A stretch of DNA of 64,000 nucleotides, taken from assembly GCA_002083525.1 (NCBI GenBank), contig LWDM01000050.1:1-64000 (forward strand). Reading direction: 5' to 3'. Shown one piece after another: positions 43,875-51,913 of this stretch (position 1 is its first letter; the number at the start of each line of letters is the position of its first letter). The notes under the pieces were generated by a model. That model saw only the letters and a list, made by a program, of their open reading frames with translations, searched no databases and had not been told where the DNA came from. Position numbers and translations under genes: made by a program. This DNA comes from Proteobacteria bacterium SG_bin9 (GTDB lineage Bacteria; Pseudomonadota; Alphaproteobacteria; Rhizobiales; Xanthobacteraceae).

Positions 43875-45113
43875 CTACTCCCCCGCCTGCACCCTGCGGG
43901 CGAATTGCGGCGGGAACAGTTCGGTCGGCTGAGCCGCTCGGCCGCGCGGGGCCGGCTCGGGCGCCGCGTCGGTGCCCTCGAAATCGAGCTCCTCGATCTT
44001 GGCGGCGCGCTTGCCGATCTTGGCGACCGAGATCAGCACCTGCCGTACGTCCTCGTTGACTTGCTCGAAATGGCTGCCGAGCTTGGACACGCGATCGCGC
44101 AGCCGCTCGATGTCGCCCATCATGTTGACGACCTCGGTGCGCACCTGATCGGCCGCGTCGCGCATGCGCGCGTCTTTGAGTATCTGCTGCATGACCTGGA
44201 TCGCCAGCATCAGGAGCGACGGCGACACCAGCACGACACGCGCGCGATAGGCCTTCTGCACGATATCGTCGAAGCTGTCGTGAATCTCCGCGTAGACCGA
44301 TTCCGACGGCACGAACATCAGCGCCGTATCCTGCGTTTCGCCGGCGATCAGATATTTGTCGGCGATGTCGGTGACGTGGCGCATCAGATCCTGCCGCAGC
44401 CGCGCCGCCGCAGCCTTGCGATGCTCGTCCGAACGCGCTGCATGCAGCGCCGTGATTGCCTCCAGCGGAAACTTCGCGTCGATGCAGAGCGGCCGCTGAT
44501 CCGGCAGAAACACCACGCAATCCGGGCGTTTTCCGTTCGGAAGCGTGTACTGGAATTCGTAGGAGCCGTTCGGCATGCCGTCCTGAACGATGGCTTCCAT
44601 GCGTGCCTGGCCGAAGGCGCCGCGCGCCTGCTTGTTGGCGAGCACGTCGCGCAGCGTCGTCACCTGCGTCGTCAGGTCGGTGAGGTTCTTGTGCGCGTTG
44701 TCGATGATGCCGAGCCGCTCGTGCAGCACCCGCAGCGAATCCATCGTGTTGCGCGTGGTCTGTTCCATCGACTGGCCGACGCGATGTTGAACTGCGTCGA
44801 GCCGCTCGCTCACCGCGCGGGACATCTCGGACTGCCGCCCGGCGAGCGCTTCGCCCATCGCCTGCATGCGGCCCGAACTTTCTGCCTGAGCGTGAAGCAT
44901 ATCCGCGAGGCGCTGCTCCAGTTCCTCAGTACGGGCGGCTTGCGCTGCCGTGGCGATGGCCTGCGTGGTGGCCGCAGTCTCGCTGGCACGGCTGCCGCGC
45001 GCGATCACGATGACGATGGCGAGCAGTAGCATCAGCGCGATCGCGCTGAACGCAATGAGAGCCATGGCGGTGGTGACGGGCACATCGCCCAGCATGAAGA
45101 GGATGTCTTGCAT
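43875..45113 (-). CDS. rmuC: RmuC family DNA recombination protein
   Basis: A 412-residue protein linked to limiting DNA inversions. An N-terminal membrane helix (TTAMALIAFSAIALMLLLAIVIVI) anchors it. A coiled coil follows (about 50-150, many Glu, Gln and Arg). The RmuC domain (about 170-390) has YTLPNGKRPDCVVFLPDQ and ALMFVPSESVYAEIHDSF. It ends in a Pro/Arg-rich tail. The 149-base region up to def on the other strand carries a CtrA-type box (45193-45208). Confidence 0.93.
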   Translation of the reverse strand: MQDILFMLGDVPVTTAMALIAFSAIALMLLLAIVIVIARGSRASETAATTQAIATAAQAARTEELEQRLADMLHAQAESSGRMQAMGEALAGRQSEMSRAVSERLDAVQHRVGQSMEQTTRNTMDSLRVLHERLGIIDNAHKNLTDLTTQVTTLRDVLANKQARGAFGQARMEAIVQDGMPNGSYEFQYTLPNGKRPDCVVFLPDQRPLCIDAKFPLEAITALHAARSDEHRKAAAARLRQDLMRHVTDIADKYLIAGETQDTALMFVPSESVYAEIHDSFDDIVQKAYRARVVLVSPSLLMLAIQVMQQILKDARMRDAADQVRTEVVNMMGDIERLRDRVSKLGSHFEQVNEDVRQVLISVAKIGKRAAKIEELDFEGTDAAPEPAPRGRAAQPTELFPPQFARRVQAGE

Positions 45114-45192
45114 CTCTCGCTTGTAGCCGATTCGGCGGATCGCGCGAACGAAAAGGGAACATTTATGGTTAATAGCAAGCTAATTTTTATGG

Positions 45193-45208
45193 TTAAGCGG
45201 GAGTTAAC
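45193..45208. promoter_or_regulatory. CtrA-type binding site between rmuC and def
   Basis: TTAA-N7-TTAAC (TTAAGCGGGAGTTAAC) is a full match to the consensus for the cell-cycle regulator CtrA. It lies 55 bases upstream of the def start and 80 bases upstream of the rmuC start. Two nearby TATGGTTAA repeats (45165 and 45189) give further TTAA half-sites. Confidence 0.6.
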
Positions 45209-45262
45209 GCCTGTAGAACGCGGCAATTGACCGGTTTCCGCGCGCCCATTACATCCGCGCGC

Positions 45263-45787
45263 ATGGCCATTCGTGAAATCATCGTGCTGCCCGACAAGCA
45301 GCTGCGGCTTGTCTCCAAGCCGATCGAAAAAGTCACCCCCGAGATCCGCAAGCTCGCCGACGACATGTTCGAAACCATGTACGACGCGCCGGGCATCGGT
45401 CTTGCGGCGATTCAAATCGCGCAGCCGCTGCGGCTGATCACGATGGATATTTCCAAGCGCGAGAAGGAAGAGGGCAGCGCCGAGCCGCGCGTTTTCATCA
45501 ATCCGGAAATCATCGCGGCGTCGGAAGAGCTGTCGACGTACGAAGAGGGCTGCCTCTCGATCCCCGAATACTACGAGGAGGTCGAGCGGCCGGCGAAGGT
45601 GCGCGTGCGCTTCATGGACCTCGATGGCAAGATTCACGAAGAGGATGCCGAGGGGCTCTACGCGACCTGCATCCAGCACGAGATCGATCATCTCAACGGC
45701 AAGCTGTTCGTGGACTATCTCTCCAAGCTCAAGCGCGACCGCGTGCTGAAGAAGTTCACCAAGGCGGCGAAGCTCTCGGGCAAATAG
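45263..45787 (+). CDS. def: Peptide deformylase
   Basis: Removes the formyl group from nascent peptides. All three motifs are present: GIGLAAIQI (motif I), EGCLSIP with the metal Cys (motif II) and QHEIDHLNG with the metal His pair and catalytic Glu (motif III). ATG 45263 gives 174 residues (MAIREIIVLPDK). It heads a def-fmt-truA set; fmt begins 29 bases after its stop. A CtrA-type box is upstream. Confidence 0.96.
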   Translation: MAIREIIVLPDKQLRLVSKPIEKVTPEIRKLADDMFETMYDAPGIGLAAIQIAQPLRLITMDISKREKEEGSAEPRVFINPEIIAASEELSTYEEGCLSIPEYYEEVERPAKVRVRFMDLDGKIHEEDAEGLYATCIQHEIDHLNGKLFVDYLSKLKRDRVLKKFTKAAKLSGK

Positions 45788-45816
45788 CACCGGGCTCGCT
45801 CTTCAGAAGGGCAACC

Positions 45817-46749
45817 ATGCCGCTTCGTCTGATCTTCATGGGCACACCGGACTTCGCGGTGCCGACGCTGCTCGAACTCGCAGGCCACGGTCACGAGATC
45901 GCGGCGGTCTACACGCGCGAGCCAAAGCCGGCCGGGCGCGGCATGAAGCTGCAGCCGACGCCGGTGGAAGTCGAGGCCCGCCGGCTCGGCGTGCCGGTGC
46001 TGACGCCAAAGACACTGAAGACGCCCGAGGCGGAAGCCGAGATGCGCGCGTTCGACGCGGATGCGGCGGTCGTCGTCGCCTACGGCATGATCCTGCCGCA
46101 AGCCATTCTCGATGTGCCGCCGCTCGGCTGCTTCAATCTGCATGCGTCGCTGCTGCCGCGCTGGCGCGGTGCCGCGCCGCTCAACCGCGCCATCATGGCG
46201 GGCGATGCCGAGAGCGGCGTGATGGTGATGAAGATGGACATCGGCCTCGACACCGGCGATGTCGCCATGGCCGAGCGTATGCCGATCACCGACAGCATGA
46301 CGACGCGCGAACTGCACGATCGCCTGTCGCGCATCGGCGCCGACCTGATGGTGCGTGCGATGGGCGCGCTCGAGCGCGGGCAACTGCGACTGACGAAGCA
46401 AGCGGACGAAGGCGTCACCTACGCCGCCAAGATCGACAAGCAGGAAGCGCGCATCGACTGGACGAAACCCGCGCGTGACGTGCTGCGGCATTGTCACGGC
46501 CTGTCGCCGTTTCCGGGCGCGTGGTGCGAGTTTCCGATTCAGGGCGAACAGGTGCGGGTGAAAATTCTCCGCTGCGCGCTGACGAGCAGCTTAGGCGCTC
46601 CGGGCACGCTGCTCGACGACAAGCTCACCATCGCCTGCGGCGACGGCGCAATCCGCGTTGTCGAGTTGCAGCGCACCGGCAAGCAGCCGATGTCGGCGGA
46701 TGAGTTTCTGCGCGGCACGCCGCTCAACCCGCCGCTGGTGGTGATGTAG
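45817..46749 (+). CDS. fmt: Methionyl-tRNA formyltransferase
   Basis: Formylates initiator Met-tRNA, the reaction that Def later reverses. The 310-residue protein has the N-terminal formyl-transferase domain (MPLRLIFMGTPDFAVPTLLEL) with SLLPRWRGAAPLNRAIMAGD around the catalytic Asn/His, and MKMDIGLDTGDVA. The C-terminal OB-like tRNA domain follows from about 205. The motif NLHASLLPRWRGAAP is intact. It ends TAGTG so that its TAG overlaps the truA GTG by one base. Confidence 0.96.
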   Translation: MPLRLIFMGTPDFAVPTLLELAGHGHEIAAVYTREPKPAGRGMKLQPTPVEVEARRLGVPVLTPKTLKTPEAEAEMRAFDADAAVVVAYGMILPQAILDVPPLGCFNLHASLLPRWRGAAPLNRAIMAGDAESGVMVMKMDIGLDTGDVAMAERMPITDSMTTRELHDRLSRIGADLMVRAMGALERGQLRLTKQADEGVTYAAKIDKQEARIDWTKPARDVLRHCHGLSPFPGAWCEFPIQGEQVRVKILRCALTSSLGAPGTLLDDKLTIACGDGAIRVVELQRTGKQPMSADEFLRGTPLNPPLVVM

Positions 46750-47486
46750 TGCCCCGCTACAAACTCACCATCGAATACGACGGAAAGCCTTTTTACGGTT
46801 GGCAGCTGCAGGAGACGCTGCCGTCGGTGCAGGGCGCGCTCGAAGCTGCGGTGAAGGCGATCAGCGGCGAGAATGCGCGCGTCCACGGCGCCGGCCGCAC
46901 CGATGCTGGCGTTCACGCGCTCGGTCAAGTTGCGCATGTCGATCTGATGAAGGAGTTTCAGCCGGGCCGTTTGCGCGACGGGCTCAACGCACACGTGCGG
47001 CCGCATCCGATCGGCATTCTGTCGGCGGAGATCGTGCCGGAGACATTCGAGGCGCGCTTCTCGGCGATCAAGCGCCACTACCGCTATCGCATCGTCAATC
47101 GCCGCTCCAATCTCGCGATCGATGTCGGACATGCGTGGCGCGTGCCGCTGCGGATCGACAGCGATCGCATGCACGAAGCGGCGCAGCGCCTGCTCGGCAA
47201 GCACGACTTCACGACCTTCCGCGATATGGACTGTCAGGCGAAGTCGCCGGAAAAGACGCTCGATCAGCTCGATGTCATCCGCAACGGCGATGAGATCGAT
47301 GTGATTACGTCGGCGCGCTCGTTCCTGCACAGTCAGGTGCGTTCGATGGTCGGCTCGCTGATCTGGGTCGGGCAGGGCCGCTGGACGCCGGGCGATCTCG
47401 CCGCCGCACTTACTGCGCGTAATCGCGCGGCGTGCGGGCCAGTCGCGCCGCCGGACGGGCTTTATCTGGTGCGGGTGGATTATTGA
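46749..47486 (+). CDS. truA: tRNA pseudouridine synthase A
   Basis: Makes pseudouridine at positions 38-40 in tRNA. The catalytic Asp is in GRTDAGVHALGQVAHV. It also has HYRYRIVNRRSN and FLHSQVRSMVGSLIWVGQG. The 245-residue length is typical. GTG start overlaps the fmt stop by one base (TAGTG), so translation is coupled. It is the last gene of def-fmt-truA and converges on the RidA-type gene with a family-A repeat between. Confidence 0.96.
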   Translation: MPRYKLTIEYDGKPFYGWQLQETLPSVQGALEAAVKAISGENARVHGAGRTDAGVHALGQVAHVDLMKEFQPGRLRDGLNAHVRPHPIGILSAEIVPETFEARFSAIKRHYRYRIVNRRSNLAIDVGHAWRVPLRIDSDRMHEAAQRLLGKHDFTTFRDMDCQAKSPEKTLDQLDVIRNGDEIDVITSARSFLHSQVRSMVGSLIWVGQGRWTPGDLAAALTARNRAACGPVAPPDGLYLVRVDY

Positions 47487-47496
47487 GACGCTTAAG

Positions 47497-47612
47497 CGTC
47501 ATTGCGAGGAGCGCAGCGACGAAGCAATCCAGTCCCGAATGCTGAGCTGGATTGCTTCGTGGAGCTTGTCCTTGGGCTTGCCGAAGGCAAGACCCGGGGG
47601 CTCGCAATGACG
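47497..47612. repeat. Palindromic repeat, family A, copy 3 with an insert
   Basis: CGTCATTGCGAG (47497-47508) and CTCGCAATGACG (47601-47612) are perfect outer arms. Inner CAATCCAG/CTGGATTG pairs are present. Compared with copies 1 and 2 it has about 35 extra bases (about 47560-47598) including a short palindrome GGGCTTGCCGAAGGCAAG. It lies between convergent truA and the RidA gene. Confidence 0.88.
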
Positions 47613-47626
47613 ATCGACTTAGTAGC

Positions 47627-48010
47627 TCACGCCGCAGCAATCGCTTCGATCTCCAACAGCCACTTGCTGTCGAAGATGCCGGTGATGATCACGGTCAGCG
47701 CCGGCGTGCGGCTGCCGAGCACTTGGGCGCGCACCGTGCGGTTGGCGATGTTGTACTGCCGGTCCGACAGGAACGTCGTGACCTTGACCAGATTGTCGAG
47801 CGTCATGTCGACGGCTTTCAGCTGCGCCTCGACGTTCGCCCACGCCAGCTTTGCCTGCTCCTCGAACGTCGCCGGAAGCGTGCCGTCGGCAGTCTCTGGA
47901 ATCTGTCCGCTGACGAAGGCCAGCCGCTGCGCGCCAGAGACTTCGACAACCTGCGCATAACCGCCCTTCGGCTGGGTTGCGCTTGGCGCGTTCGCGCTTC
48001 TGATTTTCAT
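47627..48010 (-). CDS. RidA family protein
   Basis: A 127-residue member of the RidA/YjgF family, which removes reactive enamine/imine intermediates. The segment RLAFVSGQIPETADGTLPATFEEQAKLAWANVEAQLKAV is the family core. VLGSRTPALTVIITGIFDSKWLLEIEAIAA carries the usual C-terminal block, but the conserved Arg of the RPARSxV motif is replaced by SRTPALTVI. ATG 48010 has GGGAG before it. It begins 2 bases after the nucleosidase-like gene stop, so they are co-transcribed. The role in this strain is unknown. Confidence 0.88.
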   Translation of the reverse strand: MKIRSANAPSATQPKGGYAQVVEVSGAQRLAFVSGQIPETADGTLPATFEEQAKLAWANVEAQLKAVDMTLDNLVKVTTFLSDRQYNIANRTVRAQVLGSRTPALTVIITGIFDSKWLLEIEAIAAA

Positions 48011-48012
48011 GC

Positions 48013-48579
48013 TCAACTCCCGGCTTGGATGTTCTTGATTGCGTCCCAGAACAGGTCTTCGCCCTTGGCGACGTTCTCCTGCCAGTGATCGGCGGAATTG
48101 TCGTCGGCGGAATCGCTGATGAACTTGAAAGCGCGCCACGGCAGGCTGTGCCGCACGCACACATGCGCGATCGCGAACAATTCCATGTCGACGATGTCGA
48201 TCTTCTGTTCGGTCATCCACGGATCGGTCGAGGTGACGAAGCTGTCGCCGGTGCCGCAGGTGACGCCGTCCTGCCCGGAGGCGAAGTGATCGAACTCCGG
48301 CGAGTAAGGCGTGCGGCCGCGCGGCGCCAGCGGCATCGCCATCATGTCGCGCTGGACCACGCGGGAGACTTCGACCAGTCCGTGGACTGACGCATTGAGG
48401 CTGCCGGCGGTGCCGTAGTTTATGACGAGGGATGGGCGCAGCACCAGCAGCGACAGCGTTGCAGCGCTGGCCGCGTTCACCTTGCCGACACCGGTGTAGA
48501 TGACCTCGACGCCGTCCGGCGCGCGCGATTTCTTCAGCTCATCGTCCAGTGCGGTAAGGACGAGGATCTTGCCGCTCAT
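48013..48579 (-). CDS. Nucleoside phosphorylase-like (MTA/SAH nucleosidase family)
   Basis: A 188-residue nucleoside phosphorylase-fold protein. It has VINYGTAGSLNASVHGL, IDIVDMELFAIAHVC and FKFISDSADDNS, where DMELFAIA corresponds to the ME-type ribose motif and SDSAD to the catalytic acid of MTAN-type enzymes. It is shorter than the usual ~230 residues, so the loop content differs. The true nucleoside is not known. Its start codon overlaps the dapE stop by 4 bases, so it is translationally coupled to dapE and followed by RidA after 2 bases. Confidence 0.82.
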   Translation of the reverse strand: MSGKILVLTALDDELKKSRAPDGVEVIYTGVGKVNAASAATLSLLVLRPSLVINYGTAGSLNASVHGLVEVSRVVQRDMMAMPLAPRGRTPYSPEFDHFASGQDGVTCGTGDSFVTSTDPWMTEQKIDIVDMELFAIAHVCVRHSLPWRAFKFISDSADDNSADHWQENVAKGEDLFWDAIKNIQAGS

Positions 48580-49733
48580 GCAAAGTACCGGTCGAGCACG
48601 CCGCGATAAATTTTCGTGAGCTGTTCGAGATCGGCGACCGGCGTTCGCTCATCGACTGCATGCATGCTGCGCCCGACGAGACCGAACTCGACCACTTCGC
48701 AATAATTCGTGATGAAGCGCGCATCGGACGTGCCGCCGCCGGTATTGAGGTCGGGGGTGCGGCCGGTGATTTCTTTCACGGCCGCGACGACCGTGTCGAT
48801 GAACGGGCCGGGCTTCGTGATGAACGACTTCGCGTTCGACGGCTCCCACTCGATGCGAGCCTTGATGTGATTACCCATCGCCTTGGTCATGCGGCCTTCG
48901 ACCAGCGCCTTCAGCGAGTCTTCGGTGTGAATGTCATTGTAGCGAATGTTGAACTTTGCCTTCACCTGCGCCGGGATCACGTTCGTTGCGCGATTGCCGA
49001 CGTCGACCGAGGTGAACTCGAGGTTCGATGCCTGGAAGTGATCGTTGCCGCGATCGAGCGGGTCGGCGAGCAGGGCGGTGATCAGCTGCGCCATGTGCGG
49101 GATCGGGTTCATCGCGCGGTGCGGGTACGCGGCATGGCCTTGCACGCCCTCGACGATCAGCGCGCCGTTGAGCGAGCCGCGACGACCGATCTTGATGCAG
49201 TCGCCCATGGTATCGACGTTGCTCGGTTCGCCAAGGACGCAGTGATCGAATTTTTCGCCGCGATCCGCCGCCCACTTCAGCAGCTTGATCGTGCCGTTGA
49301 CGGCGATGTCTTCCTCGTCGCCTGTGATCAGGAAGGAGATCGAGCCTTTCGGCTTTCCGCCGTTCGCGGCGAGGTAGGCGAGCGTTGCGGCCACGGCTGC
49401 GCCGATGCCGCCCTTCATGTCGACGGCGCCACGGCCGTAGAGAAAGCCGTCCTTCACGTCGCCGGAGAACGGGCCATGCGTCCATGCGGCTTCATCGCCC
49501 GCGGGAACGACGTCGGTGTGGCCCGCGAAGCAGATGTGCGGCACGGATGTGCCGATGCGTGCGTAGAGATTATCGATGTCGGCAGCGCCGGGCTCGGAGA
49601 ACGTCACGCGATGCACGTCAAACCCGGAGGCTTTCAGCAATACTTCAAGCACGCCGAGCGCGCCTGCGTCGGCGGGCGTCACGGACGGACAGCGGATAAG
49701 ATCGCGGGTGATGGTGAGTGCGTCGGGTGTCAT
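48576..49733 (-). CDS. dapE: Succinyl-diaminopimelate desuccinylase
   Basis: Hydrolyses N-succinyl-LL-diaminopimelate in lysine and cell-wall synthesis. A zinc M20 peptidase of 385 residues. The metal motifs are FAGHTDVVPAGD, GRGAVDMKGG and TGDEEDIAVNG. The dimerisation domain spans about 185-290. The C-terminal motif TGGGTSDARFI is intact. It starts one base before the stop of the DUF805 gene, within the same minus-strand run as dapD, so lysine genes are grouped. Confidence 0.96.
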   Translation of the reverse strand: MTPDALTITRDLIRCPSVTPADAGALGVLEVLLKASGFDVHRVTFSEPGAADIDNLYARIGTSVPHICFAGHTDVVPAGDEAAWTHGPFSGDVKDGFLYGRGAVDMKGGIGAAVAATLAYLAANGGKPKGSISFLITGDEEDIAVNGTIKLLKWAADRGEKFDHCVLGEPSNVDTMGDCIKIGRRGSLNGALIVEGVQGHAAYPHRAMNPIPHMAQLITALLADPLDRGNDHFQASNLEFTSVDVGNRATNVIPAQVKAKFNIRYNDIHTEDSLKALVEGRMTKAMGNHIKARIEWEPSNAKSFITKPGPFIDTVVAAVKEITGRTPDLNTGGGTSDARFITNYCEVVEFGLVGRSMHAVDERTPVADLEQLTKIYRGVLDRYFA

Positions 49734-50189
49734 TTAAGGTGCAGAGCCAAACCGGTTGTCGCCCTTGGTGCCGGGCATGAACGCGAGCGAGAGAAGCCCC
49801 CACAGGAAAAGGCCAATGGCGTTGATTTGCAAGAGCAGCGAAAGAATCTCAGCGTTGCGAAACCCTTCGGTGGTATCGGGGAAAAAGACCGGCAGTTTGG
49901 CCGATACAAAAAACAAAATGAACGGCAGCGGACCGAACACGACGTACCACCAGCCGCTCTTGTCGCGGTCGTGCAGCCGTCCGATCATGATCACAGCCGT
50001 GATGTAGAAGAACAGCACTAGCGCAGCGGCAAGGCGCAGTCCGTCAATCGTCCCGCCTGCCGGATTGAACACGTAGCTGGCAGACACCAGCACACCCAAT
50101 GCGGCAAGCAGATAGACAATTAATCCGATGCCGTAGCCGCGCCGGTTCAGCCGCCCTTGAAAGCGAAGGAGCCCGGCGAGGCCGCTCAT
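49734..50189 (-). CDS. DUF805 inner-membrane protein
   Basis: A 151-residue protein with four predicted membrane segments. It contains the DUF805 pattern FQGRLNRRGYGIGLIVYLLAAL and GRLHDRDKSGWWYVVFGPLPFILFF. The function of the family is unknown. ATG 50189 (MSGLAGLL) is chosen. It sits between dapD and dapE on the same strand, with its stop adjacent to the dapE start, so it is probably co-transcribed with them. Upstream lies a family-C repeat. Confidence 0.88.
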   Translation of the reverse strand: MSGLAGLLRFQGRLNRRGYGIGLIVYLLAALGVLVSASYVFNPAGGTIDGLRLAAALVLFFYITAVIMIGRLHDRDKSGWWYVVFGPLPFILFFVSAKLPVFFPDTTEGFRNAEILSLLLQINAIGLFLWGLLSLAFMPGTKGDNRFGSAP

Positions 50190-50203
50190 GGTGTTTTTCT
50201 TTG

Positions 50204-50252
50204 GCGCGTGATCTTGCCGGAAAACCGGTGTCCACTTTTCCGGATCACGCGC
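50204..50252. repeat. Palindromic repeat, family C, copy 2
   Basis: Arms GCGCGTGATC (50204-50213) and GATCACGCGC (50243-50252) flank the core CCGGAAAACCGGTGTCCACT. It lies between the DUF805 start and the dapD stop and overlaps neither. Confidence 0.9.
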
Positions 50253-50253
50253 A

Positions 50254-51099
50254 TCAGTCCCGCAGCAATTCGTTGATGCTGGTCTTGGCGCGGGTGCGCT
50301 CATCGACGCGCTTGACGATGACGGCGCAGGCGGTCGAGGGGCCTTGCGAACCGTCCGGCAGCGGCTTGCCCGGCAACGCGCCCGGAACGACGACGGCGTA
50401 TTGCGGCACCTCGCCGACAAAGGTCTCGCCGGTCGCGCGATCGACGATCTTGGTCGATGCGCCGAGAAACACGCCCATAGCCAGCACCGCGCCCTTGCGC
50501 ACGATGACGCCTTCGGCGACTTCCGAGCGCGCGCCAATGAAGCAGTCGTCTTCAACGATGACAGGCTCGGCCTGCAGCGGTTCGAGGACGCCGCCGATGC
50601 CGACGCCGCCCGAGATGTGCACGCGCTTGCCGATCTGCGCGCAGGAGCCGACCGTCGACCACGTGTCGACCATGGTCGATTCATCGACGTAGGCGCCGAG
50701 GTTCACGAACGACGGCATCAGCACCACGTTCTTGGCGATGAAGGCCGAGCGGCGGACGATCGAACCCGGCACGGCACGAAAGCCGGCGGCGCGGAAACGG
50801 TTCTCGCCCCAGCCCTCGAACTTCGACGGCACCTTGTCCCACCACGAGGCTTGACCGGGGCCGCCCGGGATCGGGCTCATGTCGTTGAGGCGGAACGACA
50901 GTAGCACCGCCTTCTTCAGCCACTGATTGACCTTCCACTTGCCGCTTGCTTCGCGCTCGGCGACGCGGGCTTCGCCCTTGTCCAAGAGCTCAAGCGCATG
51001 ATCCACCGCCTCGCGGGCCTCGCCCTTGGTCGACGCGTTGATGGTGTCGCGCGCGTCGAAGGCTGAATTGACGGTGGTTTCGAGGGAGGCGAGGGACAT
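50254..51099 (-). CDS. dapD: Tetrahydrodipicolinate N-succinyltransferase
   Basis: Adds succinyl from succinyl-CoA to tetrahydrodipicolinate in lysine and peptidoglycan synthesis. A 281-residue trimer. The N-terminal helical domain is about 1-100. A left-handed beta helix of hexapeptide repeats spans about 100-250 (VVLMPSFVNLGAYVDESTMVDTWSTVGSCAQIG, HISGGVGIGG). The substrate-binding YAVVVPGALPGK lies near the end. It starts before the HAD gene in the same direction. The product is used by DapE downstream. Confidence 0.96.
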   Translation of the reverse strand: MSLASLETTVNSAFDARDTINASTKGEAREAVDHALELLDKGEARVAEREASGKWKVNQWLKKAVLLSFRLNDMSPIPGGPGQASWWDKVPSKFEGWGENRFRAAGFRAVPGSIVRRSAFIAKNVVLMPSFVNLGAYVDESTMVDTWSTVGSCAQIGKRVHISGGVGIGGVLEPLQAEPVIVEDDCFIGARSEVAEGVIVRKGAVLAMGVFLGASTKIVDRATGETFVGEVPQYAVVVPGALPGKPLPDGSQGPSTACAVIVKRVDERTRAKTSINELLRD

Positions 51100-51206
51100 C
51101 TGATTTTCCTGGGATTTTTGCTGCCGCTGTCCCGGCAGGCGACGAATTTTGCGCGGCTTTTGTCGGAATTTGAGGGGGGAGAGTCAAGCGCGCGGCGTGG
51201 GAAAGC

Positions 51207-51902
51207 TCACGGCCGGATGGTCGCCAGAAACCCCGCCAGATTGTCGGTGACCCAGTCCACGTGTGCCGCGTCGCGGCCTTCCAGCTCCCATGCCTCGCGC
51301 ACCACGTCCTTGCTGCCATCGGGCACCACCAGCACCGTGGTCATGCCGAGATCGTGCGGCACCGTGAGATTGCGCGCGAGGTCCTCGAACATCGCGGCCT
51401 TCGACGGATCGACGCCGTGCATGTCGAGAAAGCGGCGATAGGTCTGCAACGCCGGCTTCGGTTCGAGATCCGCGGCGATGATGTCGAACACCGCTTCGAA
51501 GCGGTCGTGGATTTCGAGCCGCTCCAGCACCTTGGCCGCGTGCGCGATCGTGCCGTTGGTGAGGATCAGCTTGCGGCCGGGCAGTGCCTCGATCGCGGCG
51601 CCGAGCGCCGGATTGGGCTCGAGCGGCGAATGGTCGATCTGGTGCACGTATTCGAGATACTCATCGGCGCTGATGTTGTGCTTGGTCATCATGCCGCGCA
51701 TGGTCGTGCCGTAGTCGCGGTAGTATTCTTTCTGGATCTTGAAGGCTTCCTCTGGCGTGATGCCGAAGAAGCGCGACACGTACTCACGGATGCGCACGTC
51801 CACCTGCTGCCACAGGTTGACGTGATGCGGATAGAGCGTGTTGTCGAGATCGAACACCCACGTTTCGATGTGGGCGAAGGAACGCTTGTTACTGTCTGTC
51901 AT
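51207..51902 (-). CDS. HAD-family pyrimidine 5'-nucleotidase-like phosphatase
   Basis: A 231-residue haloacid-dehalogenase-fold protein. Motif I is VFDLDNTLYPHHVNLW, and motif II is LILTNGTIAHAAKVLERL. The motif III/IV region includes KPALQTYRRF and MFEDLARNLTVPHDLG. The DLDNTLYP pattern and length match pyrimidine 5'-nucleotidase (SDT1-like) proteins; the substrate is inferred. ATG 51902 (MTDSNKRSF) is chosen; a CG-rich upstream frame exists but is shadow. It lies 11 bases downstream of the DUF1036 gene on the same strand. Confidence 0.87.
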   Translation of the reverse strand: MTDSNKRSFAHIETWVFDLDNTLYPHHVNLWQQVDVRIREYVSRFFGITPEEAFKIQKEYYRDYGTTMRGMMTKHNISADEYLEYVHQIDHSPLEPNPALGAAIEALPGRKLILTNGTIAHAAKVLERLEIHDRFEAVFDIIAADLEPKPALQTYRRFLDMHGVDPSKAAMFEDLARNLTVPHDLGMTTVLVVPDGSKDVVREAWELEGRDAAHVDWVTDNLAGFLATIRP

Positions 51903-51913
51903 TGCGATGTCTG

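Noticed and set aside
50190..50684. N-terminal extension of the DUF805 gene
   Set aside because: The extension is antisense-frame material over dapD with Ser/Arg-rich composition; DUF805 homology begins at ATG 50189.
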